Notes: generated by a model from the letters alone, not told the origin. A stretch of DNA of 64,000 nt from Acidicapsa dinghuensis (GCF_025685685.1 NZ_JAGSYH010000004.1:903386-967385); one strand, 5' to 3'. Counted from the stretch's first letter, positions 54,511 through 63,715 are shown. Translations and numbers: made by a program.

Positions 54511-55460
54511 ACGCGCCTCCGGCGGAGCAGACTTGCCAGTACGCCGAGCATTCCCGCAGCGCCGAACAACAGCGGCGCAAAGATCGGCGGCCCGTACATG
54601 ACGTTGTACAGCAGACGCTTTCTTCCACCGGGTCTGCGCAGCACGCCGCGCACATGGTAATAAAAGCCGATAGCAGCATCTGCACCCGCGATAGCCGATA
54701 CAGCCGGCAATGCAGTAGTGGCCAGCCTGCGGCTCTTGATCGAACTGAAAGCTACGCCAGCAAGCACCGGCGCGATCACGACCGGAGACCACTGCATGGC
54801 ATAGCGAAAGTTATTCTTGTAATGCGAGTAGTAGGCTTCGAAACCACTGAGAAGTGCGCTGATTCCGGTCACTATGGCAACCTGGCGTTGAAATCTGCCT
54901 TCACGCATGTCCTGCTCGGCGGACAAGAGTTCGCGGCCCGCTGAAGGGGGTAAAAGCCGCGCGAACCATATATCTCTTCCCGATGTAGAGGGCATGCCGG
55001 AACTCTCTTCGCGTTGCAGGTACGAAGCAATGAGGCCGAGGTATGCGCTCGTGCCGAAAAGCAGCGGGGCAAAGATCGGCGGCCCCATGATCATGTTCGT
55101 CATGGGCAGCCGCCAGCCACCCGGCTTGCGGTGAATGCCGCGCACATGAAAGTAAAATCCGGCGAGTGCATCGATCAGAGTGACCACTGACACCAGCCGC
55201 AGTACGGTCCGCGCGGCGCGGCGGCTAAAAAATGCCGCCACACCTGCTATGGCCAGCAGCCCACTCAATATCACTGGGGTATACATCACGCGGCGGCTAT
55301 AGCTTCCCCGATAGTGCTCATAGGCGACCTCAAGCCCGCTGATGACGCTGGTGGCCGCCGTAAGCAGCGCGAGGCTGCGTTGAAAGCGGCCCTCCCGAAC
55401 ATAATTCGCGACCATCTTCATGTCCAGCACCGGCGGAGTCAGGGATAGTTCGTTCGCCAT
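54507..55460 (-). CDS. Internally duplicated membrane protein with paired histidines
   Basis: A 317-residue membrane protein made of two direct copies of one four-helix unit. The copies align without gaps at an offset of 164 residues: REGRFQR (22-28, 186-192), HY at 49 and 213, FHVRG/YHVRG with His105 and His269, KPGG/RPGG, and the identical GPPIFAPLLFG (126-136, 290-300). The two His per unit are kept in both copies, which is what a pair of heme b sites would need, though this is inference. I do not recognise the family. The gene lies four bases after the thiamine-diphosphate enzyme and overlaps the subunit-3-like gene, so it is part of the GMC operon and may anchor the dehydrogenase and carry its electrons. 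Confidence 0.88.
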   Translation of the reverse strand: MANELSLTPPVLDMKMVANYVREGRFQRSLALLTAATSVISGLEVAYEHYRGSYSRRVMYTPVILSGLLAIAGVAAFFSRRAARTVLRLVSVVTLIDALAGFYFHVRGIHRKPGGWRLPMTNMIMGPPIFAPLLFGTSAYLGLIASYLQREESSGMPSTSGRDIWFARLLPPSAGRELLSAEQDMREGRFQRQVAIVTGISALLSGFEAYYSHYKNNFRYAMQWSPVVIAPVLAGVAFSSIKSRRLATTALPAVSAIAGADAAIGFYYHVRGVLRRPGGRKRLLYNVMYGPPIFAPLLFGAAGMLGVLASLLRRRRV

Positions 55461-55463
55461 GAT

Positions 55464-57215
55464 TTAAAGGACCTCACGGAGTTTATCGATGCCGATTGTC
55501 TTGATGATCTTCAATGCATCTTTTTGCCCGCGTGCCAGAGCTTTAGCAAAATGCAACGCCTGCTCGGTTGTAATCTTGCCGGGCATTGGAGGTTCGTTGG
55601 GATCAACGACAGCCTGCACGACAGTCGGCCCCTGGTGCGCCAGCGCATCGCGTAACACGCCTTCGGCATCTTCAGGCCGTTCTATGGTGAAACCTCTCGC
55701 ACCGCAGGCATTCGCAACCATCGCAAAGTCGATGGGCTCCAGTTCCACGCCGAACTGCGGGTTGCCCTCGAGGATCATCTGCTCCCACTTGATTTGCCCC
55801 AGCACATTGTTCTTGATCACGATCACGCAGACACGCAGCTTGTACTTCACAAGAGTGGCGATCTCACCCATTAGCATCGTCAGCCCACCGTCGCCGACAA
55901 CGCACACCACTTGCCGCCCCGGATAAGCCACAGCCGCGCCTATGCTGTATGGCAAGCCGTTAGCCATGGTAGCCAGCGATCCCGACAGGGAGAACTGCAT
56001 AGACCCGCGAATGTCCACATACCGAGCCGTCCAAGTGGCGATAGTGCCGCTATCGGAAGAGACGACCGCGTCGTCGTTCAGCAGCTTGTTAAGCGTATGC
56101 GTTACGACTTGCGGCTTCATCGGCATGTCGCTACGGGTGCCGCGCTCTTCCATCAAATCGAACCAGCTCTTCATCCGCTCCTGTGACTTCTTCAGGAAGT
56201 TGTCCTTCTTCGGTTTCAACAGTGGCAGCAGCGCGGTCAAGACGCTCTTTGCATCGCCCACCAACCCCACATCCACCGGGTGACGAAGGCCGACGCGTGT
56301 CGGGTCTATCTCAATCTGCACGCACTTTGCCTGCCCTGGCTTGGGCAGGAATTCCATGTACGGATAACTGGTGCCGATCATGATCAGCGTGTCGCACTCT
56401 TCCATCGCATCGACAGAAGGCGCTGTGCCCAACAGACCGATGCCTCCTGTCGTGTAAGGACTGCGATCGGGAAGCACAGCTTTCCCCAGCAGCGCTTTCA
56501 CCACCGGACCACCCACCGTCTTCGCCAGTTGCGAAACCTCTTCACGACAGGCCAAAGCGCCGCGTCCCACGAAGATCGTTATCTTCGATCCCTCATTGAT
56601 CACATCGGCTGCTCTCTGTATCAGCAATTGCGCCGGTTTGGCAGAGGATGGGACGCTCCAGTCGCCGCTGTGATGCGCCACATTCGCGCCGCTGCGGTGT
56701 TTGTCCGTGACTTCCCACTCCTGAATATCCTTGGGAATGCAGATGTGCGCCACGCCTTTACGGCCGTATGCCGTGCGCACAGCCATATCCACCACGTTGA
56801 CGGCGTGCGCAGGGCCCATCACACGTTCGTTGAAAACGGAAACATCCATGTACAGCTTGTCCAGATCGACATCCTGCTGATAGTCCATCCCGATCAAGTC
56901 ACTGAAGGTGTGTCCGGTAATTGCGAGCACTGGTTGCAAATCGCACTTGGCGTCGTAGAGCCCGTTCAACAGGTGTACGCCGCCGGGTCCGGAAGTCGCG
57001 CAGCACACGCCAAGCCGTCCCGTGTACTTTGCATACCCGACCGCAGCGAACGCGGCTGCCTCTTCATGCCTGACCTGGATGAACTTGAGCTTGTCCTGAT
57101 GCGTCCTCAGCGCCTCGAAAAAGCCGTCTACACCATCGCCGGGGAAGCCAAAAATCGTGTCTACTCCCCACTCAACCAGCCGCTCCACAATTAGATCCGA
57201 TACCTGCTTCGCCAT
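55464..57215 (-). CDS. Thiamine-diphosphate enzyme, pyruvate oxidase-like
   Basis: A 583-residue enzyme of the POX/PoxB-acetolactate synthase superfamily. The N-terminal domain has DTIFGFPGDGVDGFFEAL and the activating Glu in QVRHEEAAAFAA. A middle Rossmann domain follows (ITIFVGRGALACREEV). The C-terminal diphosphate site reads VVGDGGLTMLMGEIATL with KNNVLGQIKWEQ. Closest in layout are POX-like enzymes that oxidatively decarboxylate pyruvate or a related 2-oxoacid; no membrane-binding C-terminal peptide is obvious. ATG 57215 has GAGG seven bases upstream. It is third in an operon after the M24 and enolase-superfamily genes and before the duplicated membrane protein, which suggests action on a 2-oxo acid made by the enolase-superfamily dehydratase. 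Confidence 0.92.
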   Translation of the reverse strand: MAKQVSDLIVERLVEWGVDTIFGFPGDGVDGFFEALRTHQDKLKFIQVRHEEAAAFAAVGYAKYTGRLGVCCATSGPGGVHLLNGLYDAKCDLQPVLAITGHTFSDLIGMDYQQDVDLDKLYMDVSVFNERVMGPAHAVNVVDMAVRTAYGRKGVAHICIPKDIQEWEVTDKHRSGANVAHHSGDWSVPSSAKPAQLLIQRAADVINEGSKITIFVGRGALACREEVSQLAKTVGGPVVKALLGKAVLPDRSPYTTGGIGLLGTAPSVDAMEECDTLIMIGTSYPYMEFLPKPGQAKCVQIEIDPTRVGLRHPVDVGLVGDAKSVLTALLPLLKPKKDNFLKKSQERMKSWFDLMEERGTRSDMPMKPQVVTHTLNKLLNDDAVVSSDSGTIATWTARYVDIRGSMQFSLSGSLATMANGLPYSIGAAVAYPGRQVVCVVGDGGLTMLMGEIATLVKYKLRVCVIVIKNNVLGQIKWEQMILEGNPQFGVELEPIDFAMVANACGARGFTIERPEDAEGVLRDALAHQGPTVVQAVVDPNEPPMPGKITTEQALHFAKALARGQKDALKIIKTIGIDKLREVL

Positions 57216-57287
57216 TGCATTTCCTCTTCTTCTGTTGAGGCGCCGTGGGGCGCATAGAGTGCAACATGCACGCAATCGGCGCGCGTC

Positions 57288-58388
57288 TTAAGTCAAAAAG
57301 CGTTCGACATCCTTTTCCTTCAGAGCCAGACCCATGCCCGGACGAGTGCGATCGGGAGACATAACTCCATTGACCGGTTCACAGAATCCGTCAAAAAACA
57401 TACGCTCGATGCGCACGTGGTCGTGAAAGAACTCCATATGGATTGCGCGCGGGACAGCACAGCATACATGCAAATGCATACTTGGTCCGCAATGGGAAGA
57501 AAGCGGCGTATTCGCGGCCCAGCAGATCGCTCCTACACTCAGAAACCCGCTGATGCCGCCGCAGCGCGTGGCATCAGCCTGCAGCACGGTGACCGCCCTC
57601 GCCTTCAACATGCGATCGAAGTACCACGCGGTGTATCCATACTCTCCGGCTGCAATATCCATTCCCACTGGAGACCGCGCACGCACCTCGCTGAGTCCCG
57701 GCAGGTTGTCTGAGCTTACCGGCTCTTCGAACCAGAGAACATTTGCGGAGTGAGCAAAGGCATTCGCCAACTGCAGCGCCTGCGTGATCGTGTAAGCGCC
57801 GTTGGCGTCTACAAACAGCTTTGTGTTTTCGCCGATCGCCGCGCGCGCAACGGTTACTCTCCTCACATCGTCGTCGGCGTTGGAGCCGACTTTCATCTTC
57901 ACCATGCCGAAGCCCTGCTCAGCCCATCCACCGAGTTGCCCGCTGAGCTGCGCGTCGTTGTAGCAGGTAAAGCCTCCGCTGCCATAGACAGCAATGCCGT
58001 CGCGCACCGAACCCAGCAGACTGACCAGTGACGTATCCAGCAATCTCGCGCGAAGATCCCAGAGAGCGTTGTCGATCGCAGAGATTGCCATGCTGCTAAT
58101 GCCGGTTTCTCCCGCGTTGCGAACCTGCATGTATAACTCCTGAAGAATGGCTCCGTGGTCGAATGGGTCCCGTCCCTGCACTACCTTCTCAAGCAGCGTC
58201 TTCACCAGCTTGCCTGTCGCGCTATCCGCGTAGGTATAGCCGAGGCCGCACTGATCTCCGGCCTCCAGCATCACAAGCACCATCGTTGTACTGTCCCATG
58301 CAAGAGTTCCGTCCGCCTCAGGCGCGTCCGTGGGCACTCTGTATACGAGTACTTTGCTCGCGCGGATCGGTGTTCCTTGTATGACCAT
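57288..58388 (-). CDS. Enolase-superfamily enzyme (mandelate racemase/muconate cycloisomerase group)
   Basis: A 366-residue enzyme of the mandelate racemase group. The N-terminal capping domain ends at ISAIDNALWDLRARLL. In the barrel, the base is the KMK pair (GMVKMKVGS). The metal ligands are Asp in FVDANGAY, Glu in WFEEPVSS and Glu in IAAGEYGY. The second base His is seen in PLSSHCGPSMHLH. This K/H arrangement fits sugar-acid dehydratases and racemases. The substrate is unknown, but beside a GMC sugar dehydrogenase and a 2-oxoacid-using enzyme, a sugar acid is likely. Three bases separate its ATG from the M24 gene stop. Confidence 0.93.
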   Translation of the reverse strand: MVIQGTPIRASKVLVYRVPTDAPEADGTLAWDSTTMVLVMLEAGDQCGLGYTYADSATGKLVKTLLEKVVQGRDPFDHGAILQELYMQVRNAGETGISSMAISAIDNALWDLRARLLDTSLVSLLGSVRDGIAVYGSGGFTCYNDAQLSGQLGGWAEQGFGMVKMKVGSNADDDVRRVTVARAAIGENTKLFVDANGAYTITQALQLANAFAHSANVLWFEEPVSSDNLPGLSEVRARSPVGMDIAAGEYGYTAWYFDRMLKARAVTVLQADATRCGGISGFLSVGAICWAANTPLSSHCGPSMHLHVCCAVPRAIHMEFFHDHVRIERMFFDGFCEPVNGVMSPDRTRPGMGLALKEKDVERFLT

Positions 58389-58391
58389 GAC

Positions 58392-59558
58392 TCAAAAATC
58401 CGTGATGACTTTGGCGCCACGAGCTGTCACCGCAATCACATCACAGTGGCGCATGCCACCGTAGCCTTCGAAGTAGGCTGCGGGCTCGAGATTGAATGTC
58501 ATCCCCTCTTCGAGCGCATCGTTAGACAGGGGATGAATACGCGGTCTGGCGTTCGGGTTTGCAGCTGCAAAGCCCACGCCATGACCGGTCGCATGTTTGA
58601 ATTCCTTGCCAAAACCCGCTGCCTCCATCACTGACCGCGCAGCCGAGTCGATCTCACTTCCTGTCGCCCCGGGACGAACAGAGCGCAGAGCTTCTGCCCG
58701 CGCCTCGTCGATGGCAGAGCGCATCTCTTCCTGGCGTCTTGATGGAGTTCCTGCGCAATATGTTCTCGTAATGTCGGTCCAGTAACCATCGGCACACGTG
58801 TTCGCGTGGATCATCACCAGATCACCTTCTTGAATAACCCGATGCCTGGTTCGAGCATAGGCCGCGGCCGCAGTGGCGGAATTCGGTCCGGACATACAAA
58901 AGAAGTATCCGTAGCTCCGCTGCAAGCATTCGGCCGCGTGCGCCGTATCGAAGGCCGTCTGAATTTCCGCGGCTATCTCGTTCTCACGCCGTCCGGTTTT
59001 GATGCATTTCTCCGCCACTTGAAATCCAGCCGCCGCGACGATGCTTGCCGTGTGCAGTATCTCTAGCTCCCTGGTTGTCTTTACCGCTTTCATTGTTTCC
59101 ACGAGCTCGTCACAACCTGAAAGCTTTGCCTCAGGCAGCAACTCGCTGAGCAGAGCTGCGAAGGAAGGACGGAATACCGCAGACACTGCATAACTGGCGG
59201 GCTGCAACCCCTGTTCCATCTGAATCCCCACGCTTGCCTTTGATGCAGAGAAGCTCTTTAAAGCGCGGCGAAGAGGTTCTCTCAGACGAGACAGTGGGCT
59301 GTCGAGGGTGTCTAGCGTAGCCGGTTGATAGGGGATAATCTCAGTCGCCGAAGTTTTCTTGGCCAACCCCACTTCGTCCTCGGGAACGATGGCCGTGACA
59401 GCGCCGTCGGCAGAAAACACTACAACAGTCTGAGCCATCACTGGCCAATAGCCAGTCAGCAATAGAACTTCTGTTGCCGACGAACAGATCAACGCATCGT
59501 AACCAGAATGGGATAGCAGGCTCATCGTCCGCTTCTGCCGCTCGGTATCGATAGCCAT
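58392..59558 (-). CDS. M24-family peptidase homologue with altered metal ligands
   Basis: A 388-residue pita-bread-fold protein. An N-terminal creatinase-like domain (DALICSSATEVLLLTGYW) precedes the M24 domain. Of the five expected metal ligands, Asp262 (GYWTDITRT), His326 (HATGHGVGF) and Glu358 (LEPAAY) are kept. The first Asp is replaced by His251 (MIHANTCADG), and the last Glu by Cys372 (GMRHCDV, where enzymes read RIED). This makes a normal dimetal aminopeptidase unlikely; creatinase and ectoine-hydrolase relatives work without metals, so a C-N hydrolase is possible. The ATG is at 59558. It is the first gene of the operon running to the GMC gene. Confidence 0.9.
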   Translation of the reverse strand: MAIDTERQKRTMSLLSHSGYDALICSSATEVLLLTGYWPVMAQTVVVFSADGAVTAIVPEDEVGLAKKTSATEIIPYQPATLDTLDSPLSRLREPLRRALKSFSASKASVGIQMEQGLQPASYAVSAVFRPSFAALLSELLPEAKLSGCDELVETMKAVKTTRELEILHTASIVAAAGFQVAEKCIKTGRRENEIAAEIQTAFDTAHAAECLQRSYGYFFCMSGPNSATAAAAYARTRHRVIQEGDLVMIHANTCADGYWTDITRTYCAGTPSRRQEEMRSAIDEARAEALRSVRPGATGSEIDSAARSVMEAAGFGKEFKHATGHGVGFAAANPNARPRIHPLSNDALEEGMTFNLEPAAYFEGYGGMRHCDVIAVTARGAKVITDF

Positions 59559-59691
59559 AATGTGTTCACATCCCTCTTCTGTTACGTAGACGACAATTCG
59601 TACCCTGCGGGATGTCCCGCTTGAACAAATCGGCATCCTACTCAAATGAAGAGTGAAAAGCGCGTTCTCTTGCATGAACGTTGGGGAAATC

Positions 59692-60702
59692 ATGTCCAAT
59701 GCATTTGTAGTTGTAATCACAGGCTCCTCTGCTGGGCTTGGGCGGGCGATTGCCCACGGCTTTGCGAAACGCGGAGCACACATCGGGTTGCTGGCGCGGA
59801 ATCCCGAGGCACTCAATGCAGCAAGGGAAGAGTGCGAGGCGCTTGGTGGCCGGGCAATCGCGGTTCCTGTAGATGTGTCGGATGCTGGCGCAGTCGACGC
59901 GGCTGCAGCCCGCGTTGAGCAAGAGTTCGGGCCGATCGACGTATGGGTCAATGATGCGATGGTCAGCGTCTTCTCGCCTGTTAAAGAGATGGAAGCTGCC
60001 GACTACAAGCGCGTGACCGATGTGCTTTATCTCGGCTTCGTCCACGGAACGCTTGCTGCATTGAAGCGGATGCTTCCTAGAGATCGCGGCACCATCATTC
60101 AGATTGGTTCGGCGCTCTCGTATCGTTCCATCCCGCTGCAGTCAGCCTATTGTGCCTGCAAACACGCCATCAACGGATTCACGGACTCATTGCGTTGCGA
60201 GCTTCATCACGATGGAAGCCACGTGAAGCTGACAGCGGTGCACATGCCTGCGATGAATACGACTCAGTTCAACTGGGTGAAGAATCGCTTGCCGAACGAT
60301 CCGCAGCCTGTGCCTCCCATCTATGATCCGGAGCTCACCGCTAAGGCTGTAATCACCGCCGGACTGGCGAAAAATCCACGACGTGAATACTGGGTCGGAG
60401 CTCCCACCGTCATGGCCATCGTCGGCCAAAAACTTTTCCCAGGATTGCTGGATATCTATCTGGGCAGAACTGGATATGATTCCCAGCAGATACCAAACGA
60501 ACCCAAGGATCCGAATACACCGAATAATCTTTACGATTATGTTCCGGGTAGACATAGCGCGCGGGGTAAGTTCGGTGACCGGTCCTCGAAAACAAGCGCC
60601 GAAATCTTCCTGTCGCTCAACCGGGACACCGTCACCCTGGGCGTGACGGCGCTGCTTGCTGCAGTTGGTGGAGTGATCTTGGCAAGGCGGAGCGATTCCT
60701 GA
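59692..60702 (+). CDS. SDR-family oxidoreductase with C-terminal membrane tail
   Basis: A 336-residue short-chain dehydrogenase. The cofactor motif is VITGSSAGLGRAIA. The active site shows Ser in IQIGSALSYR and the YxxxK pair in SAYCACKHAI. NADP use is suggested by the basic LLARNPE after the second strand. Beyond the usual 250 residues it has an extension with a conserved NLYDYVPG turn and a single C-terminal hydrophobic helix (VTLGVTALLAAVGGVIL) that may anchor it to the membrane. ATG 59692 has GGGGA upstream. The stop overlaps the VKOR-like start as TGATG, so the two are coupled. Divergent from the M24-GMC operon. Confidence 0.93.
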   Translation: MSNAFVVVITGSSAGLGRAIAHGFAKRGAHIGLLARNPEALNAAREECEALGGRAIAVPVDVSDAGAVDAAAARVEQEFGPIDVWVNDAMVSVFSPVKEMEAADYKRVTDVLYLGFVHGTLAALKRMLPRDRGTIIQIGSALSYRSIPLQSAYCACKHAINGFTDSLRCELHHDGSHVKLTAVHMPAMNTTQFNWVKNRLPNDPQPVPPIYDPELTAKAVITAGLAKNPRREYWVGAPTVMAIVGQKLFPGLLDIYLGRTGYDSQQIPNEPKDPNTPNNLYDYVPGRHSARGKFGDRSSKTSAEIFLSLNRDTVTLGVTALLAAVGGVILARRSDS

Positions 60703-61217
60703 TGACGCCGCTGGATGTTGAAAGAAAGACAGCGGCTCATGATGCGCTTTTACTCGGGGCGTGCTGTTCCGCTCTTGCCACGCTTATACCTGTTGGGCTC
60801 TATCAGACCGGTGTCATATCGCGGCTTCCCGATCCGCCGATGAGCCTGTTTGACTCTAATCGGATAGCCATGTCGAAGGTCGCACACCCGATGGGCATAC
60901 CAGATGCGCTGCTAGGGTTGGTCAGCTTTAGTGCTACCTTCACGCTGGCGATTCTCGCCCGGCGGCATAGAACTGCGAGAAGCCTGCTTGGGGCGAAGCT
61001 CATCCTTGATGCATCGGCGGCGGCGTTCAATGTGGGCCGCCAGGTGTTCTGTTTTGGAAAGCTCTGCTCCTGGTGCACCGGAACCGCAATCTCTACCGGA
61101 GTAATGGCGTATGCCGGACGCACTGCCATTCGGGATACCTTGCTGAAAGCGGCTGCAACCGGCAAGATAGGTGCCACTTCCTGCGAGTACACGATCGTCG
61201 ATCTTCCTCCCAATTGA
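60702..61217 (+). CDS. VKOR-like membrane protein lacking loop cysteines
   Basis: A 171-residue integral membrane protein of the vitamin K epoxide reductase family. It has four helices, the quinone-side CxxC (CSWC in FCFGKLCSWCTG) near residue 125, and the family sequence HPMGIPDALLGLVSF. Classical bacterial VKORs also have two Cys in the first periplasmic loop that relay electrons to DsbA-like partners; this loop (LPDPPMSLFDSNRIAMSKVA) has none. It may therefore reduce quinone from a different donor, or not act in disulfide formation. It is translationally coupled to the SDR and followed by the glucoamylase gene. Confidence 0.85.
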   Translation: MTPLDVERKTAAHDALLLGACCSALATLIPVGLYQTGVISRLPDPPMSLFDSNRIAMSKVAHPMGIPDALLGLVSFSATFTLAILARRHRTARSLLGAKLILDASAAAFNVGRQVFCFGKLCSWCTGTAISTGVMAYAGRTAIRDTLLKAAATGKIGATSCEYTIVDLPPN

Positions 61218-61315
61218 GATGGTTGATTCCGAATATTCAATTCATGGGAAGTGACCTCTTCGCTTTCACGACGGCGGCACGCATCACGCGTTTCGTATCA
61301 AGGTAAGGATCAATC

Positions 61316-63715
61316 ATGCAACAGGTCATCGGCAAAGAAGCCTTCGGGAAACCGGGGATTGAACCTCGTTGGACACACAGCAACAAAACCGGCGTGGGCA
61401 CTGCCTACTCCGCTTCGAGCCATCTCTGGTTCACCATCTGGAATGGCATCGTTACTGAGGTTTATCATCCTACCGTCGATCGCCCGCAGCTTCGCGATCT
61501 GCAGTATCTCGTAACCGACGGCCATACCTTCTTTCACGAAGAGAAGCGCGATCTCACCGTTTCCACGGAGCGCATTTCCGATCATGCCTTAGGGTATCGA
61601 GTCGTTAACGCTGACCCCGAAGAGCGGTACACGTTGACCAAGGAAGTCATCGTCGATCCGCACCTGCCGTGTCTCCTGCAAAGAACAATGCTGAAAAGCA
61701 GGAACCGGAAACTCCTGGCAGACCTGAAGCTCTTTACCCTGTGCGCTCCGCACCTGGAGACCGGAGGTGCGGGCAACTGCGGCTACGTAGCTGTCGCCAA
61801 CGGTCAACGCATACTGATGGCGAAGAAAGGCAGCAAATGGATGGCCATGGCTGCGACCGTTCCGTTCTCCCGGCTCTCATGCGGATACGTCGGCGCAAGC
61901 GATGGCTGGACTGATCTCCACGAAGACTTCTCCATGGACTGGGAGTTCGAAATTGCGAGCGATGGAAATGTTGCATTGACCGGCGAACTCGACCTCAGCG
62001 AGACCCGCGAATTTACGCTCGGGCTTGCCTTTGGCGATAGTGAGCAGCGAGCTGTTGCCAATCTTTTTCAGTCTTTGGCTACGCCGTTTGAAAAACACCT
62101 GGACCGGTATAAGAGGCAGTGGGATGAGGCTGCATCTCATTTGAAGCCCTTGAAAGGCGCTTCATTTGACAAAGGCAACCTGTACAACAACAGCTGCAGT
62201 TTGTTGCTTGCCCATGAGGACAAGTCGTTTGCCGGCGCGCTCGTCGCATCTCTCGCCATCCCCTGGGGCGAAGCGAAAGGGGACAACGATCACGGCGGCT
62301 ATCATCTCGTTTGGACACGTGACATGGTCAACAGCGCGACAGCACTGCTCGCTGCGGGCGATACCGCCACACCACTCCGCGCCCTCATTTATCTTGCCGT
62401 TGCGCAACACGCTGACGGCGGCTTTGCGCAGAATTTCTGGGTGAACGGGGAAGCCTACCTGCACGGCATCCAACTGGATGAGGTGGCTTTTCCCATGCTG
62501 CTTGCGTGGCGTCTTCGTCGCGAGAAGGCGCTTGCAGATTTCGATCCATCCAATATGGTTCTAAACGGAGCGGCATACCTTATTCGCAATGGCCCGGTCA
62601 CGCAGCAGGAACGATGGGAAGAAGCTTCCGGATATTCGCCTTCGACGCTCGCCTCAAATATCGCCGCTCTCATCTGTGCGTCTGCAATGTGCCGCGATAA
62701 GAGCGACGAAGAAACTGCGAACTTCATCGAGGAATACGCCGACTACCTGGAGAGTCACATAGAGACTTGGACCGTCACCCGTACAGGCTCGCTGCTCGAT
62801 GGCGTATCAACCTATTACATGCGCATCCTGCCGGAACAGATTGGGCAGCCGCATCCGGGAGAAGACAAGGAACTCCGTATGTTGCATATTGCCAATCATG
62901 CTCCCGGAGAACCTTGTGACTTTCCTGCTCGCAACGTTGTCGACGGAGGGTTTCTCGAACTTGTTCGCTATGGCATCCGTCGCGTCGATGATCCGATTAT
63001 CGTCGACACGATTAAGGTTATCGACGCAGTGCTCAAAACAGATACACCGGCGGGCCCGGCGTGGCATCGCTACAACCACGACGGTTATGGCCAGCAGGCC
63101 CCTGGTGAACCATTTACAAAGTACGGTGTGGGGCGCATATGGCCCCTCCTCGCCGGTGAGCGTGGTCATTACGAATTGGCAGCTGGACGAAGTACAGAGC
63201 CCTACATTCGGGCGATGGAAGGGTTCGCGTCGAATACGGGCCTGCTTCCCGAGCAATCGTGGGATGAAGCTGACCGCCCTGAGATCCATATGTGGCTCGG
63301 CAAGCCCACTGGTTCAGCGATGCCACTCATGTGGGCTCATGCCGAATACATAAAGCTCCTCCGATCCACCGCGGACGGCAAAGTCTACGACGCTATTCCG
63401 GAAGTTGCTAGACGATATCTCGGCAAGCGTAGCAGGCGAAAGCGGTTGGAGGTATGGAAGCCCAACCGCCACGTACGTTTTATGCAGCATGGCGAAATCC
63501 TGAGAGTACACGGGAATGCGCCATTTGTTCTTCATTGGTCGGACGATAATTGGCAGTCGGTGCATGACACCCACTCAACTCGAAACGCACTTCAGATCGA
63601 CTACGCCGATCTGCCTGAAAGCGCATCCTCCGCATCAACCATCATTCGCTTTACCTTCTTCTGGACCCAAACGAGCTGCTGGGAGGAAAAGGATTACATT
63701 GTGACCATCCAGTGA
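61316..63715 (+). CDS. GH15 glucoamylase-like enzyme, cytosolic
   Basis: A 799-residue glycoside hydrolase family 15 enzyme releasing glucose from alpha-glucans. The N-terminal super-beta-sandwich (glucodextranase N-like: GTAYSASSHLWFTIWNGIVTE, TDGHTFFHEEKRDL) covers about residues 1-270. The alpha/alpha-six catalytic barrel follows, with the first catalytic Glu region LHGIQLDEVAFPMLL and the second in RIWPLLAGERGHYELA. A C-terminal beta tail closes the protein. No signal peptide is present, so it probably works on intracellular glycogen- or trehalose-type glucans. AAGGAT lies seven bases upstream of the ATG. It follows the SDR-VKOR pair after 98 bases. Confidence 0.95.
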   Translation: MQQVIGKEAFGKPGIEPRWTHSNKTGVGTAYSASSHLWFTIWNGIVTEVYHPTVDRPQLRDLQYLVTDGHTFFHEEKRDLTVSTERISDHALGYRVVNADPEERYTLTKEVIVDPHLPCLLQRTMLKSRNRKLLADLKLFTLCAPHLETGGAGNCGYVAVANGQRILMAKKGSKWMAMAATVPFSRLSCGYVGASDGWTDLHEDFSMDWEFEIASDGNVALTGELDLSETREFTLGLAFGDSEQRAVANLFQSLATPFEKHLDRYKRQWDEAASHLKPLKGASFDKGNLYNNSCSLLLAHEDKSFAGALVASLAIPWGEAKGDNDHGGYHLVWTRDMVNSATALLAAGDTATPLRALIYLAVAQHADGGFAQNFWVNGEAYLHGIQLDEVAFPMLLAWRLRREKALADFDPSNMVLNGAAYLIRNGPVTQQERWEEASGYSPSTLASNIAALICASAMCRDKSDEETANFIEEYADYLESHIETWTVTRTGSLLDGVSTYYMRILPEQIGQPHPGEDKELRMLHIANHAPGEPCDFPARNVVDGGFLELVRYGIRRVDDPIIVDTIKVIDAVLKTDTPAGPAWHRYNHDGYGQQAPGEPFTKYGVGRIWPLLAGERGHYELAAGRSTEPYIRAMEGFASNTGLLPEQSWDEADRPEIHMWLGKPTGSAMPLMWAHAEYIKLLRSTADGKVYDAIPEVARRYLGKRSRRKRLEVWKPNRHVRFMQHGEILRVHGNAPFVLHWSDDNWQSVHDTHSTRNALQIDYADLPESASSASTIIRFTFFWTQTSCWEEKDYIVTIQ

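Noticed and set aside
56280..57194. A 304-codon plus-strand frame opposite the POX-like gene
   Set aside because: Antisense of conserved thiamine-diphosphate domains; His- and Arg-rich, with no motif.
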